Assembly: GCA_903869665.1 (NCBI GenBank)
Contig: CAIPZZ010000258.1
Span: 1-41,703, forward strand
Direction: 5' to 3'
From: an uncultured Opitutia bacterium
Lineage (GTDB): Bacteria > Verrucomicrobiota > Verrucomicrobiia > Opitutales > Opitutaceae
DNA length: 41,703 nt
Made by a program: the position numbers and the translations under genes. The first letter of the stretch is position 1. The number at the start of each line of letters is the position of its first letter. This document shows positions 7,977-17,942 of this stretch, in pieces. The notes below the pieces were generated by a model, which was not told the DNA's origin, made no database searches, and saw only the letters and a program-made list of their open reading frames with translations.

Positions 7977-8084
7977 GGTGCCACAGTGGCCGCGGCGGTT
8001 TTGCTGGCAAGCGCGGTCTCGTGGAGGAATCCATCCTGATCGTCACCCGGCCGGTTCTTGGCCGCTTGACGGCTGGCCAACCAC

Positions 8085-8100
8085 GGCTTACGCGTAAGCC
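8085..8100. promoter_or_regulatory. 16-bp perfect palindrome, candidate VapB operator
   Basis: GGCTTACGCGTAAGCC ends 3 nt before the vapB-like ATG (8104); a second inverted repeat TTGGCC-N11-GGCCAA lies at 8058-8080. Confidence 0.6.
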
Positions 8101-8103
8101 ACC

Positions 8104-8358
8104 ATGACGCTCACCCTCTCCACCAAAGGCCAGCTTGTCCTCCCGGCCGCCGCCCGCGCCAAGCTCGGCCTTGTGCCCGGTTCCCGCCTCGACCTGCGCG
8201 TCGAGGCCGACCATCTTGTCCTCACCCCGCCCAAGCCCAAGGGGCGCCCCAGATTTCGCCGCTCCAAACTCACCGGCTCCCTCGTCCTCTGCGCCCGCCC
8301 CGGCGAACCGCCGCTCACCAGCGCGCGGGTCCGCGCCCTCCTCGCCGACTTCCCATGA
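8104..8358 (+). CDS. vapB: AbrB/MazE/SpoVT-domain antitoxin (VapB-like)
   Basis: MTLTLSTKGQLVLPAAARAKLGLVPGSRLDLRVEADHLVLTP is a typical AbrB-fold antitoxin N-terminus. Confidence 0.85.
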   Translation: MTLTLSTKGQLVLPAAARAKLGLVPGSRLDLRVEADHLVLTPPKPKGRPRFRRSKLTGSLVLCARPGEPPLTSARVRALLADFP

Positions 8359-8744
8359 ACTATCTGCTGGATGTCAACGTCGTCGTCGCCCTCCTCGGCG
8401 AGACGCACGACCTGCACGACCGCGCCGAGCGCTGGGTCGCCACCCTGACTGCCGCTGACGACCTGCTCCTCTGTCCTTGGGTTGAGGTCGGCTACATCCG
8501 TGTTACCCTCGCCACCCGGCGCGACCTCGCTCTGGCCGACGCCCAGCGCCTCCTCGCCGCCATGCGCTGCGGCCATGCCCGCCTCCGCGCCATCGCCGAC
8601 AATTCCCGCGCCGCCGCGCTCCCCGCTTGGGTGAAACACCACGGCCACGTTGGCGACGGCCACCTCCTCGCCCTCGCCGCCGACCAGGGCGCGAAGCTCG
8701 CCACGCTCGACACCGGCATCCCCGGCTCTTTCCTGCTGCCGTGA
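8355..8744 (+). CDS. vapC: PIN-domain toxin (VapC-like)
   Basis: MNYLLDVNVVVALLGETHDLHDRAERWV... with HVGDGHLLALAADQGAKLATLDTGI; ATGA overlap with vapB. Confidence 0.85.
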   Translation: MNYLLDVNVVVALLGETHDLHDRAERWVATLTAADDLLLCPWVEVGYIRVTLATRRDLALADAQRLLAAMRCGHARLRAIADNSRAAALPAWVKHHGHVGDGHLLALAADQGAKLATLDTGIPGSFLLP

Positions 8745-8753
8745 GGGAGCCAT

Positions 8754-9368
8754 TTATGTGACGACGGGCAACCTGTCCGTGGTCCCCGGCAAAAACGCGC
8801 AGCCGCCAGTCCCCGCGCTCGCGCCGTGAGCCCTGATTAGGTGGCTACTCGTCGGCCGCTCTATGCGGACAGAAATTTCCTTGTTGAGGCTTACCCATTT
8901 GCCCTTGGCCTCACGGTAGGCGACTTGAAAGCCTCGGTTTCCCTTATGTCGCTTGAATTTATATCCCGTTGAGTGGGCCCAATTATTTAGATTTTTTATC
9001 CCAAAACTAAGTTCAAGAAACTTCGCGTCTTTCACGGGCGGCAGGTGAAATCCCTTGAATACATGATCTATCTCAAAGGTGGTAGAATTGCTGTCTCCCG
9101 AGACGGAATGGGTGCCGAGACACGATATTTTAGGGTCAAATCCGTGATCACCTTGGCCGCCAAAAATGAGATTCGTTCCCCAGCCCAAATCTGGGCCTTC
9201 ATGATGCAGTTTTAGAATGGCCCCGTCGTGTGGTGAATATGTAAGTTTTCCGTGTCGCTTGAGCTTCTCGCGCGAACGTCCCTTTTCATCTGCAAAATTC
9301 GGCCACCAAGAGCCTTCGATTTCAAAGGAGGTATCCAGCCAAGGGCGTCTGGCTTTGGGAGGCTTCAT
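8754..9368 (-). CDS. probable truncated ApeA-like anti-phage protein (N-terminal domain only)
   Basis: DTSFEIEGSWWPNFADEKGRSREKLKRHGKLTYSPHDGAILKLHHEG and FEIDHVFKGFHLPPVKDAKFLELSFGIKNLNNWAHSTGY resemble ApeA N-terminal domains; no HEPN region follows; locally AT-richer DNA. Confidence 0.5.
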   Translation of the reverse strand: MKPPKARRPWLDTSFEIEGSWWPNFADEKGRSREKLKRHGKLTYSPHDGAILKLHHEGPDLGWGTNLIFGGQGDHGFDPKISCLGTHSVSGDSNSTTFEIDHVFKGFHLPPVKDAKFLELSFGIKNLNNWAHSTGYKFKRHKGNRGFQVAYREAKGKWVSLNKEISVRIERPTSSHLIRAHGASAGTGGCAFLPGTTDRLPVVT

Positions 9369-9399
9369 GATCTTGTTTGTGAAATTTTAGAATTTCAAT

Positions 9400-12300
9400 T
9401 TAAGTTCCGACCCACGCCCGGGCGTTGCGGAAGAGTTTCATCCACGGGGAATCCTCGGGCCAGTCGGCGGGGTGCCAGCTCATGCAGGCACTGCGGAAGA
9501 CACGCTCGGGGTGCGGCATCATGATCGTCACCCGACCCGTCGTTGTCGTGAGCGCAGTCAGGCCGAAGGGCGAGCCGTTGGGGTTGAGTGGGTAGTGCTC
9601 CGTGACTTCGTGGCGGTTGTCCACGAAGCGCGCGGCGACGAGGCCGCTGTCGCTGCACGCGCGCGCGGCGTCGACGCTCGCAAACTCGGTGAAGCCTTCA
9701 CCGTGGGCGACGGCGATGGGGATGACGCTGCCTTCCATGCCGGCGAAGAGGAGGCTGGGGCTTTTCTCGATTTTCACCGAGGCGAAGCGGGCCTCGAAGC
9801 GCTCGCTGCGATTTTGCACGAAGCGCGGCCAGTGGCCGGAGCCGGGGATGATGCTGTGGAGGTTGCTCATCATCTGGCAACCGTTGCACACGCCGAGGGC
9901 AAAGGCGTCCTCGCGGGCGAAGAACGCGGTGAACTCGGCGCGCGCGCGGTCGTTGAATAAAATACTCTTGGCCCAGCCTTCGCCGGCGCCGAGCACGTCG
10001 CCATAGCTGAAGCCGCCGCAGGCCGCGAGGCCGCGGAAGTCCTTGAGCGAGACGCGGCCGGTCAAAATGTCCGACATGTGGACGTCCACGGCGCGGAAGC
10101 CGGCCCGGGTGAACGCGGCGGCCATCTCGACCTCGCCGTTCACGCCCTGCTCGCGCAGGATAGCGATAGGGGGACGGGAGGAGGAAAGTAGCGGGTCGCG
10201 AGTAGCGGGTCGCGAGTAGTTGGAATGGGGAAACGTAATCTTCGGCGTGATGCCGGGGTTGGCGGGGTCGAGGCGGAGCTGCTGCTCCTGTTCGGCGCAG
10301 GCGGGGTTGTCGCGCAGGGCGGCGAGGCGGCGGGTGACGTCGGACCAGATGGCGCGGAGGGCGAAGAGGTTTTCCTCAAAGACCACCTTGCCACCGCGCG
10401 TGACGCGGAAGGTGTGCGTGCGGTTCAGCGTGCCGATGCGGGTGGTGCAGGCCTTGAAGCCGTGCTCGCGCAGCGTGAGGGAGACGTCGTCGAGGTCGGC
10501 GGCGCGGATTTGGATGACGGCACCGAGCTCCTCGTTGAAGAGCGCGGAGAAAATCTCATGGCCGTTGGGGAGCTCGAGGGCCACGCCGGTGTGACCGGCA
10601 AAGGCCATCTCAACAACGGTGGCGAGCAGGCCGCCATCGGAGCGGTCGTGGTAGGCGAGGAGTTTCTTCTGGCGGCCGAGGAGCTGGATGGCGTTCCAGA
10701 AATTCTTCAGGTCGGCGGGCCGGTCCACGTCGGGGGTAGCCTCGCCCATCTGCATGACGGTCTGAGCGAGGATGGAACCGCCGAGGCGGTTCTGGCCGCG
10801 GCCGAGATCAATCAAGAGAAGGACGGTGTCCTCCTCTTGAGAGTTCAAGTTGGGAGTTGAAGTTGAAGCAGCCAACAGAGGCGCGGGGCTGGATTCCGGA
10901 CTTGAACCGAAACTTGCCCCTTCAACTAGCTTCAGTGCGGGGCGCTGAAGCTGCGGCGTGAGCGTGAAGCGGATGTCGGCGACCGGCGCGAAAGCTGAAA
11001 TGATGAGCGAGATGGGCGCGGTGATACGTTTCTTTTCACCGGTAGCAGCATCGTTCCAGACGGTGCTCATGCTCATCGAGTCCTTGCCCACGGGAATCGT
11101 GACGCCAAGCGCGGGGCACAGCTCCATGCCGACCGCTTGCACGGCAGCGTAGAGGTCGGCCCCGTCGCCGGCGATGGCAGGCGCGGCCATCCAGTTGGCG
11201 GAGAGGTTGACCTTGCCGAGATCGCCGATCTGGGCGGCGGCGAGGTTGGTGAGGGCCTCGCCGACGGCGAGGCGGGCGGACGCGGCGGCGCTGTTGACGG
11301 CGACCGGCGTGCGCTCGCCCATGGCCATGGCTTCTCCGGTGTAAACGTCGAAGGCGGCGGCGGTGACGGCGCAGTCGGCGACGGGGACTTGCCACGGGCC
11401 GACCATCTGGTCGCGGGCGATGAGCCCGCCGAGCGTGCGGTCGCCGATGGAGATGAGGAAGGTCTTGTCGGCGACCGTGGGATGCGAAAGCACGCGGCGG
11501 ATCGCTTCGGCAAGCGCAGCGCGCTCGGCGGCGACGGGATTGGCGGCATCGGCCGGCGCGAGCAACGAAAGGTCGAGCGGGTGCTGCGGACGCCTCAGTG
11601 TGGTGTCGCTGCGCGCCATACGCGGCGGTTTGCCGAGGAGCACGTCGAGCGGGAGAGCAATCGGCGTGTTGTTGAAATGGGAATCCTCGAGGATGAGCTG
11701 CTTTTCCTCGGTGGCCTCGCCGACGACGGCAAACGGGCAGCGCTCGCGCTCGCAGAGTTTCTTGAACACTTCGAGCTGCGCGGCGGGAACCGCGAGGACG
11801 TAGCGCTCCTGCGACTCGTTGCACCAAATCTCCAGCGGGCTCATGCCGGGCTCGTCGTTGGGCAGCGCGCGGAGTTGGAAACGCCCGCCGCGCCCGCCGT
11901 CGTTGACGAGTTCGGGCAGCGCGTTGGACACGCCGCCAGCACCGACGTCGTGAATGAACGAAATGGGATTGTCCGCGCCGAGCGCCCAGCAGCGGTCAAT
12001 GACCTCTTGGCAGCGGCGCTCCATCTCGGCGTTGTCGCGCTGGACGCTGGCGAAATCGAGGTTCTCGTCGCCGGAGCCGCTGGCCATCGAGCTGGCCGCG
12101 CCGCCACCGAGCCCGATCAGCATGGCCGGCCCGCCGAGGACGATGAGCTGGTCGCCGGGGTTGATCTTGCCCTTCTGCACGTGCTCGGCGCGGATGTTGC
12201 CAAGGCCGCCGGCGATCATGATGGGCTTGTGGTAGCCGCGCAGCTCGCTTGCGCCGGAAGCGGCGGGAACTTTTTGCTCAAAGGTGCGGAAGTAGCCGTT

Positions 12301-13479
12301 GATGGCGGGGCGGCCGAATTCGTTGTTGAACGCCGCGCCACCCAGCGGGCCCTCAATCATGATGACGAGCGCGGAGACGATGCGGCCGGGCTTCCCGTGG
12401 TCTTTTTCCCATGGCTGGATGGCACCGGGAATTTTCAGGTTGGAAACCGTAAAGCCGACGAGGCCGGCCTTGGGCTTGGAGCCGCGGCCGGTCGCGCCCT
12501 CGTCGCGGATCTCGCCGCCGGAGCCGGTAGCAGCGCCGGGGAACGGCGAGATGGCGGTCGGGTGGTTGTGCGTCTCGACCTTGCAGAGCAGGTGGATGTC
12601 CTCGGTGGAGGACGTGTATTCGTTGGTGCGCGGGTCGGCGTAGAAGCGCCCGCCCGTCGAGCCGACCAGCACGGCAGCGTTGTCCTTATAGGCCGAGAGG
12701 ATGCCGTCGCTGTGCAGTTGGTAGGTGTTCTTGATCATCTGGAACAGCGACCGGTCCTTGGCGGAACCGTCGATTTCCCAGGTGGCGTTAAAAATCTTGT
12801 GGCGGCAGTGCTCGGAGTTGGCCTGCGCGAACATCATCAGCTCGATATCATTGGGGTCGCGGCCGAGCTTCGTGAAGGCGGCGACCAGGTAGTCAATTTC
12901 GTCCTCCGCGAGGGCGAGACCGAGCTCGAAATTGGCGGCGACGAGGGCGGCGCGGCCGGCGGCGAGCACGGGGATGGAGCGCAGCGGGCGCGGCGGCTCG
13001 TGGCGGAAAAGCCGGGCACAGGAGGCGACGTCGCCGCACACGATCTGGGTCATGCGGTCGTGGAGCAGGGCGCGCAACGTCGCCGTGTGGTCGGGCGCGA
13101 GCTTGGTGAGCGGAAAGGGCGGCGCGGTCTCGTCAAACGCGATCGTGTAGGAGGTCACGCGCTCGATGCGCCGCACCTTGGCGAGTCCGCAGATGCGCGC
13201 GATGTCGGTGGCCTTCGACGACCACGGCGAGATGGTGCCAGGGCGGGGGGCGACAACCTGAACTAGGCCTTTCAGGGGGGCGGCGGGACGGCTCGGGCCG
13301 TAGGTGAGGAGTTTCTCCAGGACGGCGCGTTCGCTGGCGGCCAGCTCGCCATCCACCTCGGCTACATGGACGAACTCGGCGGCGACGGCCTTGGCGGCGA
13401 GGCCGGCGGCCCGCAGGCTGGCGAGCAGCTTTTGGAGCCGGAAATCCGAGAGGGCAGGCGGGCCGCGGAGGATTAGCAT
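9400..13479 (-). CDS. purL: phosphoribosylformylglycinamidine synthase (PurL-PurQ fused type)
   Basis: 1359 aa; [57 protein letters not shown]-type region, C-terminal glutaminase [18 protein letters not shown]...[12 protein letters not shown]. Confidence 0.97.
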   Translation of the reverse strand: MLILRGPPALSDFRLQKLLASLRAAGLAAKAVAAEFVHVAEVDGELAASERAVLEKLLTYGPSRPAAPLKGLVQVVAPRPGTISPWSSKATDIARICGLAKVRRIERVTSYTIAFDETAPPFPLTKLAPDHTATLRALLHDRMTQIVCGDVASCARLFRHEPPRPLRSIPVLAAGRAALVAANFELGLALAEDEIDYLVAAFTKLGRDPNDIELMMFAQANSEHCRHKIFNATWEIDGSAKDRSLFQMIKNTYQLHSDGILSAYKDNAAVLVGSTGGRFYADPRTNEYTSSTEDIHLLCKVETHNHPTAISPFPGAATGSGGEIRDEGATGRGSKPKAGLVGFTVSNLKIPGAIQPWEKDHGKPGRIVSALVIMIEGPLGGAAFNNEFGRPAINGYFRTFEQKVPAASGASELRGYHKPIMIAGGLGNIRAEHVQKGKINPGDQLIVLGGPAMLIGLGGGAASSMASGSGDENLDFASVQRDNAEMERRCQEVIDRCWALGADNPISFIHDVGAGGVSNALPELVNDGGRGGRFQLRALPNDEPGMSPLEIWCNESQERYVLAVPAAQLEVFKKLCERERCPFAVVGEATEEKQLILEDSHFNNTPIALPLDVLLGKPPRMARSDTTLRRPQHPLDLSLLAPADAANPVAAERAALAEAIRRVLSHPTVADKTFLISIGDRTLGGLIARDQMVGPWQVPVADCAVTAAAFDVYTGEAMAMGERTPVAVNSAAASARLAVGEALTNLAAAQIGDLGKVNLSANWMAAPAIAGDGADLYAAVQAVGMELCPALGVTIPVGKDSMSMSTVWNDAATGEKKRITAPISLIISAFAPVADIRFTLTPQLQRPALKLVEGASFGSSPESSPAPLLAASTSTPNLNSQEEDTVLLLIDLGRGQNRLGGSILAQTVMQMGEATPDVDRPADLKNFWNAIQLLGRQKKLLAYHDRSDGGLLATVVEMAFAGHTGVALELPNGHEIFSALFNEELGAVIQIRAADLDDVSLTLREHGFKACTTRIGTLNRTHTFRVTRGGKVVFEENLFALRAIWSDVTRRLAALRDNPACAEQEQQLRLDPANPGITPKITFPHSNYSRPATRDPLLSSSRPPIAILREQGVNGEVEMAAAFTRAGFRAVDVHMSDILTGRVSLKDFRGLAACGGFSYGDVLGAGEGWAKSILFNDRARAEFTAFFAREDAFALGVCNGCQMMSNLHSIIPGSGHWPRFVQNRSERFEARFASVKIEKSPSLLFAGMEGSVIPIAVAHGEGFTEFASVDAARACSDSGLVAARFVDNRHEVTEHYPLNPNGSPFGLTALTTTTGRVTIMMPHPERVFRSACMSWHPADWPEDSPWMKLFRNARAWVGT
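10188..10219. repeat. 14-bp tandem repeat (GTAGCGGGTCGCGA)2.3, in frame inside purL
   Basis: gtagcgggtcgcgagtagcgggtcgcgagtag read directly. Confidence 0.9.
10837..10933. repeat. inverted pair of AAGTTGAA-type degenerate repeat arms, in frame inside purL
   Basis: tcttgagagttcaagttgggagttgaagttgaagc ... gacttgaaccgaaacttgccccttcaactagcttca. Confidence 0.65.
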
Positions 13480-13696
13480 GGTTAGGGTGGGATGTTTCGG
13501 AAGCGCGCCGCCGCGTCAAGAAAGGCGCGGGCGCGGCTGACAGGTTTTGCGTTTTTCCAGAAAGCCGTTGACCATTCCGGCCCGCCCGTCGGAATGGGCG
13601 GTTTCACCAACCCGTGCGGCCCAACGTCCAGCCAGCGCCTAGCCCGCATCGTCCCGTCTCCCGGGGCGCGAGGGCGGAGCGCAGCGGCTTTTCCCC

Positions 13697-15607
13697 ATGA
13701 GCGACAAACTCACCCACGAGTGCGGCATCGCGCTCCTCCGGCTGCGCAAGCCCCTGGCCTATTACCAGGAAAAATACGGCACGCCGCTATGGGGCTTCTA
13801 CCGGCTGTTTCTGCTCATGGAGAAGCAGCACAACCGCGGCCAGGACGGCGCGGGCGTGGCCTGCGTGAAGCTCGACCCGGGGCCGGGTGAGCAGTTCATG
13901 TTTCGCGAGCGCTGCGTGAAGTCCGACCCGCTCGGCAAAATTTTCAAGACGCTCCACGGGCAATACAATGCCCTCGTCGGCAGCGGCGACATCCACCCCG
14001 AGTTCGCCGCAACGGTGAAACGGCAGTTCGACTTCGGCGGCGAGCTCCTCATGGGGCATCTACGCTACGGCACCAGCGGCGGCTACAACCTCTCCTCCTG
14101 CCACCCGTATTTCCGCCGCAGCCCGTGGCCCACGCGCAACCTCGCGCTCTGCGGCAACTTCAACATGACCAACACGGCGGAGCTCAATGCGAGCCTCGTC
14201 GCGATGGGTCAGCATCCGATCTTCGCCACCGACACGCAGGCGCTGCTGGAAAAGATCGGCTTCTTCCTCGACGAGGAGCACGAGGATCTTTACCGCGCGC
14301 TGCGCGAGAAGGGCCTGCCGGGCGACGAGATCTCCCGCCGCATCAGCGATGAGCTGGATCTCGGTCGCGTGCTCACCCGCGCCGCCCAAAAGTGGGACGG
14401 CGGCTACACGCTCTGCGGTCTCGTCGGCAATGGCGACGCCTTCGTCGCGCGTGACCCGTCGGGCATCCGCCCATGCTGGTATTTTGAGAACGACGAAGTC
14501 GTGGCCTTCGCCTCCGAGCGCGCGCCGCTGATGACGGTGTTCGACCTCGCCGCCGAGGACGTGAAGGAGCTCGCGCCCGGCCACGTCGCCGTGCTCAAGC
14601 GCAGCGGCGCACTCGCCAACGCCCGGTTCACTGCGCCGCTGCCGCGCGCCTCGTGCTCGTTTGAGCGCATCTATTTTTCCCGCGGCAACGACGTGGACAT
14701 CTACCGGGAGCGACAGGCGCTGGGTGGCCGGCTCGCGGAGCAGGTGATTGCCTCCGTCGGCCACGACTGGGCCAACACCGTCTTCAGCTACATCCCCAAC
14801 ACCGCCGAGGTCGCGTTCTACGGTCTCATGTCCGCGCTTCGCACCCGCCGCCGCGACGAGGTCAAGGCCGCCTTGCTCCAGGCCGCGAAGGAGGGGAAAA
14901 TCACCGAGGCGCTCCTCGACGACCTCATTCTCCACAACTGGCCGCGCGGCGAGAAGGTCGTCTCCAAGGACATCAAGCTCCGCACTTTCATCGGCCAGGA
15001 AAAGGTCCGCAACGAGCTCGCCTCGCACGTCTATGACATCACCTACGGCTCCGTGCGCGCCGGCACGGACAACCTCGTGTGTGTGGACGACTCCATCGTG
15101 CGCGGCACCACGCTACGCAAATCCATCCTCCGCATCCTCGCACGGCTGGAGCCGAAAAAAATTGTCATCGTCTCCACCGCGCCGCAGATCCGCTACCCCG
15201 ACTGCTACGGCATTGATATGGCCGAGCTGGGCAAGTTCATCGCTTTCGAGGCCGCCGTCGAGCTGCTCAAGGAGCGCGGCCAGCACGAGCTGCTCGCCGA
15301 AACCTACCGGCTCTGCCGTGAGGCCGCGCGCACGGGCGAGGCCGTCAACCATGTCCGCCGCCTCTACGATCCGTTCACGCCCGGCGAGATTTCCGCCCGC
15401 ATCGCGCGCTTTGTTCGGCCTAAGGGCATCGCCTGGCAGGGCGAGGTCGAGGTCATCTTTCAAACCATCGAGAACCTCCACGCCGCGGTGCCCGCCCACA
15501 CCGGCGACTGGTATTTCACCGGCAAATATCCGACGCCCGGCGGCTACCGCGTCGTGAACCAGGCCTTCGTGAACTACTACGAGAAGAGCGAGGGCCGGCC
15601 TTACTGA
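13697..15607 (+). CDS. purF: amidophosphoribosyltransferase (long PurF type)
   Basis: HECGIALLRLRKP...EKQHNRGQDGAGVACVKL; LLMGHLRYGTSG; VCVDDSIVRGTTLRKSILRIL (PRPP-binding motif). Confidence 0.9.
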   Translation: MSDKLTHECGIALLRLRKPLAYYQEKYGTPLWGFYRLFLLMEKQHNRGQDGAGVACVKLDPGPGEQFMFRERCVKSDPLGKIFKTLHGQYNALVGSGDIHPEFAATVKRQFDFGGELLMGHLRYGTSGGYNLSSCHPYFRRSPWPTRNLALCGNFNMTNTAELNASLVAMGQHPIFATDTQALLEKIGFFLDEEHEDLYRALREKGLPGDEISRRISDELDLGRVLTRAAQKWDGGYTLCGLVGNGDAFVARDPSGIRPCWYFENDEVVAFASERAPLMTVFDLAAEDVKELAPGHVAVLKRSGALANARFTAPLPRASCSFERIYFSRGNDVDIYRERQALGGRLAEQVIASVGHDWANTVFSYIPNTAEVAFYGLMSALRTRRRDEVKAALLQAAKEGKITEALLDDLILHNWPRGEKVVSKDIKLRTFIGQEKVRNELASHVYDITYGSVRAGTDNLVCVDDSIVRGTTLRKSILRILARLEPKKIVIVSTAPQIRYPDCYGIDMAELGKFIAFEAAVELLKERGQHELLAETYRLCREAARTGEAVNHVRRLYDPFTPGEISARIARFVRPKGIAWQGEVEVIFQTIENLHAAVPAHTGDWYFTGKYPTPGGYRVVNQAFVNYYEKSEGRPY

Positions 15608-15608
15608 C

Positions 15609-16715
15609 ATGGCGCTGTCCTACGAGTCCTCCGGCGTCCGCTACGACCAGCTCGACGCCTTCAAGCGCGCCTGCCAGCAGGCCGCGCGTGCCACCGCCGG
15701 CGCGCTCACGGCCCACGGCTACGCCGAACCCGCCACCACGCGCGGCGAGAGCGCCTACCTCATCGAGGCCGCCGACCATTTCCTCGCGCACGTCGAGGAG
15801 GGCCTCGGCACCAAGAACCTCGTGGCCGACGCCGTCTATGCCGCGACGGGGAAATGCTTCTACCGCGAGATCGCGATTGATACCGTCGCCACCATCGTCA
15901 ACGACCTCGCTACCTGCGGCGCGCTGCCCATCTCGGTTGCCATGCACGCGGCCGTGGGCGACTCTGGCTGGTTCGCCGATAGCACGCGCATGAACGCCCT
16001 CGTCGCCGGCTGGGCCGAGGGCTGTCGCCAGGCCGGCGCGGTCTGGGGCGGTGGCGAGACGCCCACGCTCAAGGGCATCGTCGCGCCGGAGACCATTGTC
16101 CTCGCCGGCTCGGCCGTCGGAAAAATCTCTCCGAAAAATCTCCGCATCACCGGCGACGTGCGCGACGGCGACGCCATCATCTTCCTCGCTAGCTCCGGCG
16201 TGCAGACCAACGGCCTCTCGCTCTGCCGACTCATCGCGGAAAAACTCCCGCAAGGCTATCAGACCCCGCTTGGCCACGGCGACCCGCGCACCTATGGCGA
16301 GGCGCTACTCGCGCCGTCGGTCATCTATGTCGCGTTCGTGCGCGAGTGCCAGCGGCGCGGGATTAAATTAAATTACGCCGCGCACGTCACCGGCCACGGC
16401 TGGCGCAAGCTCATGCGCCTCGACGAGCCGTTCGTCTATGAGATCACTTCGCCACGCCCGCCCGGCGCGCTCTTTGACTTTCTCGCTGAGGCCGGCCCGA
16501 TAGACCGCCGCGAGATGTTCGCGACCTTCAACCAAGGCGTCGGCTTCGCCGCCTACGTCGCGCCCGAGGCCGCCGCCGCCGTGCTCGCCGCCGCCCAGGC
16601 CGCCGGCTACGATGCCTGGCTCGCCGGCCGCGTGAAAAAAGACGGCGCGCGCAAGGCCGTCACCGTCCCCTCGCTCGGCCTCGCGTTCGAGGGCGACACG
16701 CTACAAGTGCGGTGA
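15609..16715 (+). CDS. purM: phosphoribosylformylglycinamidine cyclo-ligase-like (AIR synthase)
   Basis: MALSYESSGVRYDQLDAFKRACQQAA; GLGTKNLVADAV; IVNDLATCGALPISVAMHAAVGD; directly follows purF. Confidence 0.85.
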   Translation: MALSYESSGVRYDQLDAFKRACQQAARATAGALTAHGYAEPATTRGESAYLIEAADHFLAHVEEGLGTKNLVADAVYAATGKCFYREIAIDTVATIVNDLATCGALPISVAMHAAVGDSGWFADSTRMNALVAGWAEGCRQAGAVWGGGETPTLKGIVAPETIVLAGSAVGKISPKNLRITGDVRDGDAIIFLASSGVQTNGLSLCRLIAEKLPQGYQTPLGHGDPRTYGEALLAPSVIYVAFVRECQRRGIKLNYAAHVTGHGWRKLMRLDEPFVYEITSPRPPGALFDFLAEAGPIDRREMFATFNQGVGFAAYVAPEAAAAVLAAAQAAGYDAWLAGRVKKDGARKAVTVPSLGLAFEGDTLQVR

Positions 16716-16739
16716 GCCCGCGCCGATTTTCTGTCCCGC

Positions 16740-17075
16740 ATGACACCCCAACAACCGCCCGCCCCGCCGCCGCGCGCGGGTGACGACGCGCCGCTCGGTC
16801 GGCCGGCGACGGGCCGCAGTTCCGGCGCGCGCTGGGCTGGTGGCATCGTGCTGGCGCTGGTGCTGTATGTCTTGAGCACCGGGCCAATGCTTAAGCTTAC
16901 TTTCACAGTCACTGGCCAACTTACCTACAAAACATGCCAGACGATTTACGCCCCGCTACTCTGGCTCGGTGAAACCGATACAGGCCAAGTTTACATTCAG
17001 CCGCTGCTGAAGTGGTATTGGTATGAAATTTGGAATTGCCCCTTGGATCCGTTTGGCGGTTGGCGCCCAATGTGA
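16740..17075 (+). CDS. small hypothetical protein with one predicted transmembrane segment
   Basis: 111 aa, GIVLALVLYVLSTGPMLKLTF; sits tightly between purM and nth. Confidence 0.5.
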   Translation: MTPQQPPAPPPRAGDDAPLGRPATGRSSGARWAGGIVLALVLYVLSTGPMLKLTFTVTGQLTYKTCQTIYAPLLWLGETDTGQVYIQPLLKWYWYEIWNCPLDPFGGWRPM

Positions 17076-17747
17076 GTGTCTTCGTTTAATTCATCCGTGC
17101 CCGCCTTCCCCTCCGCTGCCGCCCGCGCCGCCTTCGTTGACCGTCGCCTTGCGGAGCTTTACCCCGCGCCGCCCATCCCGCTCGCGCACCGCGATGCGTT
17201 CACGCTGCTCGTCGCCGTCGCTCTTTCCGCGCAATGCACCGACGCGCGCGTCAACCTCGTCACCCCCGCGCTCTTCGCCCGCGCTGGCACGCCAGAGACG
17301 ATGGCCAAGCTAACCGCCGCCGATATTTTACCGTTCATCCGCACCTGCGGCCTCGCGCCGACGAAGGCGAAAAATCTCGCCGCGCTCGCCCGCCAGCTCG
17401 TCGCCCGCCACGGTGGCGCGGTGCCCCGCACGTTCGCGGAGCTGGAGGCGCTGCCCGGTGTCGGCCACAAAACTGCCAGCGTGGTGATGGCGCAGGCCTT
17501 CGGGGTGCCGGCGTTTCCGGTGGATACGCACATCCACCGCCTCGCGCACCGCTGGGGCCTGAGCAATGGCCGCAACGTGGAACGCACCGAGGCCGATCTG
17601 AAGAAGCTCTTCCCGCGCGAGCATTGGAACGCGCTCCACCTGCGCATCATCTACTACGGCCGCGAGCACTGCACCGCGCGCGGCTGCGACGGCACGGTGT
17701 GTGAGATCTGCCGGACGCTGTTTCCCGGCCGGCGACCGCCGAAGTAA
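17076..17747 (+). CDS. nth: endonuclease III
   Basis: LLVAVALSAQCTDARVN; ELEALPGVGHKTASVVMAQAFGVPAFPVDTHIHRLAHRWGL (HhH-GPD). Confidence 0.93.
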   Translation: MSSFNSSVPAFPSAAARAAFVDRRLAELYPAPPIPLAHRDAFTLLVAVALSAQCTDARVNLVTPALFARAGTPETMAKLTAADILPFIRTCGLAPTKAKNLAALARQLVARHGGAVPRTFAELEALPGVGHKTASVVMAQAFGVPAFPVDTHIHRLAHRWGLSNGRNVERTEADLKKLFPREHWNALHLRIIYYGREHCTARGCDGTVCEICRTLFPGRRPPK

Positions 17748-17758
17748 GGGCGCGCAAC

Positions 17759-17819
17759 GTCCCGCTTCTCCCGAAGCGGGCTACGAGAAGAAAGTAGCCC
17801 GGCTCGGTAGAGCCGGGAC
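17759..17819. repeat. twin-hairpin REPIN-like element (GTCCC...GGGCTAC family)
   Basis: GTCCCGCTTCTCCCGAAGCGGGCTAC and GTAGCCCGGCTCGGTAGAGCCGGGAC; two 8-bp stems with 4-nt loops. Confidence 0.85.
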
Positions 17820-17942
17820 GGATCGAGCCGGCATCTCATTGTACGCAAGTCAACCGGCCGGTTCCGAAACGCGGCTCCTCCCGCGCCCCGCCTTGGGGCT
17901 TGAGCGCGGGCGCGTTTCCGCGCTGACTACCGCTTCCCCGCC

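Noticed and set aside
8088-8753. 221-aa minus-strand ORF
   Set aside because: Antisense to the convincing VapBC pair.
11137-13266. 709-aa plus-strand ORF
   Set aside because: Antisense shadow of purL with no recognisable domain.
14060-15028. 322-aa minus-strand ORF
   Set aside because: Antisense shadow of purF.
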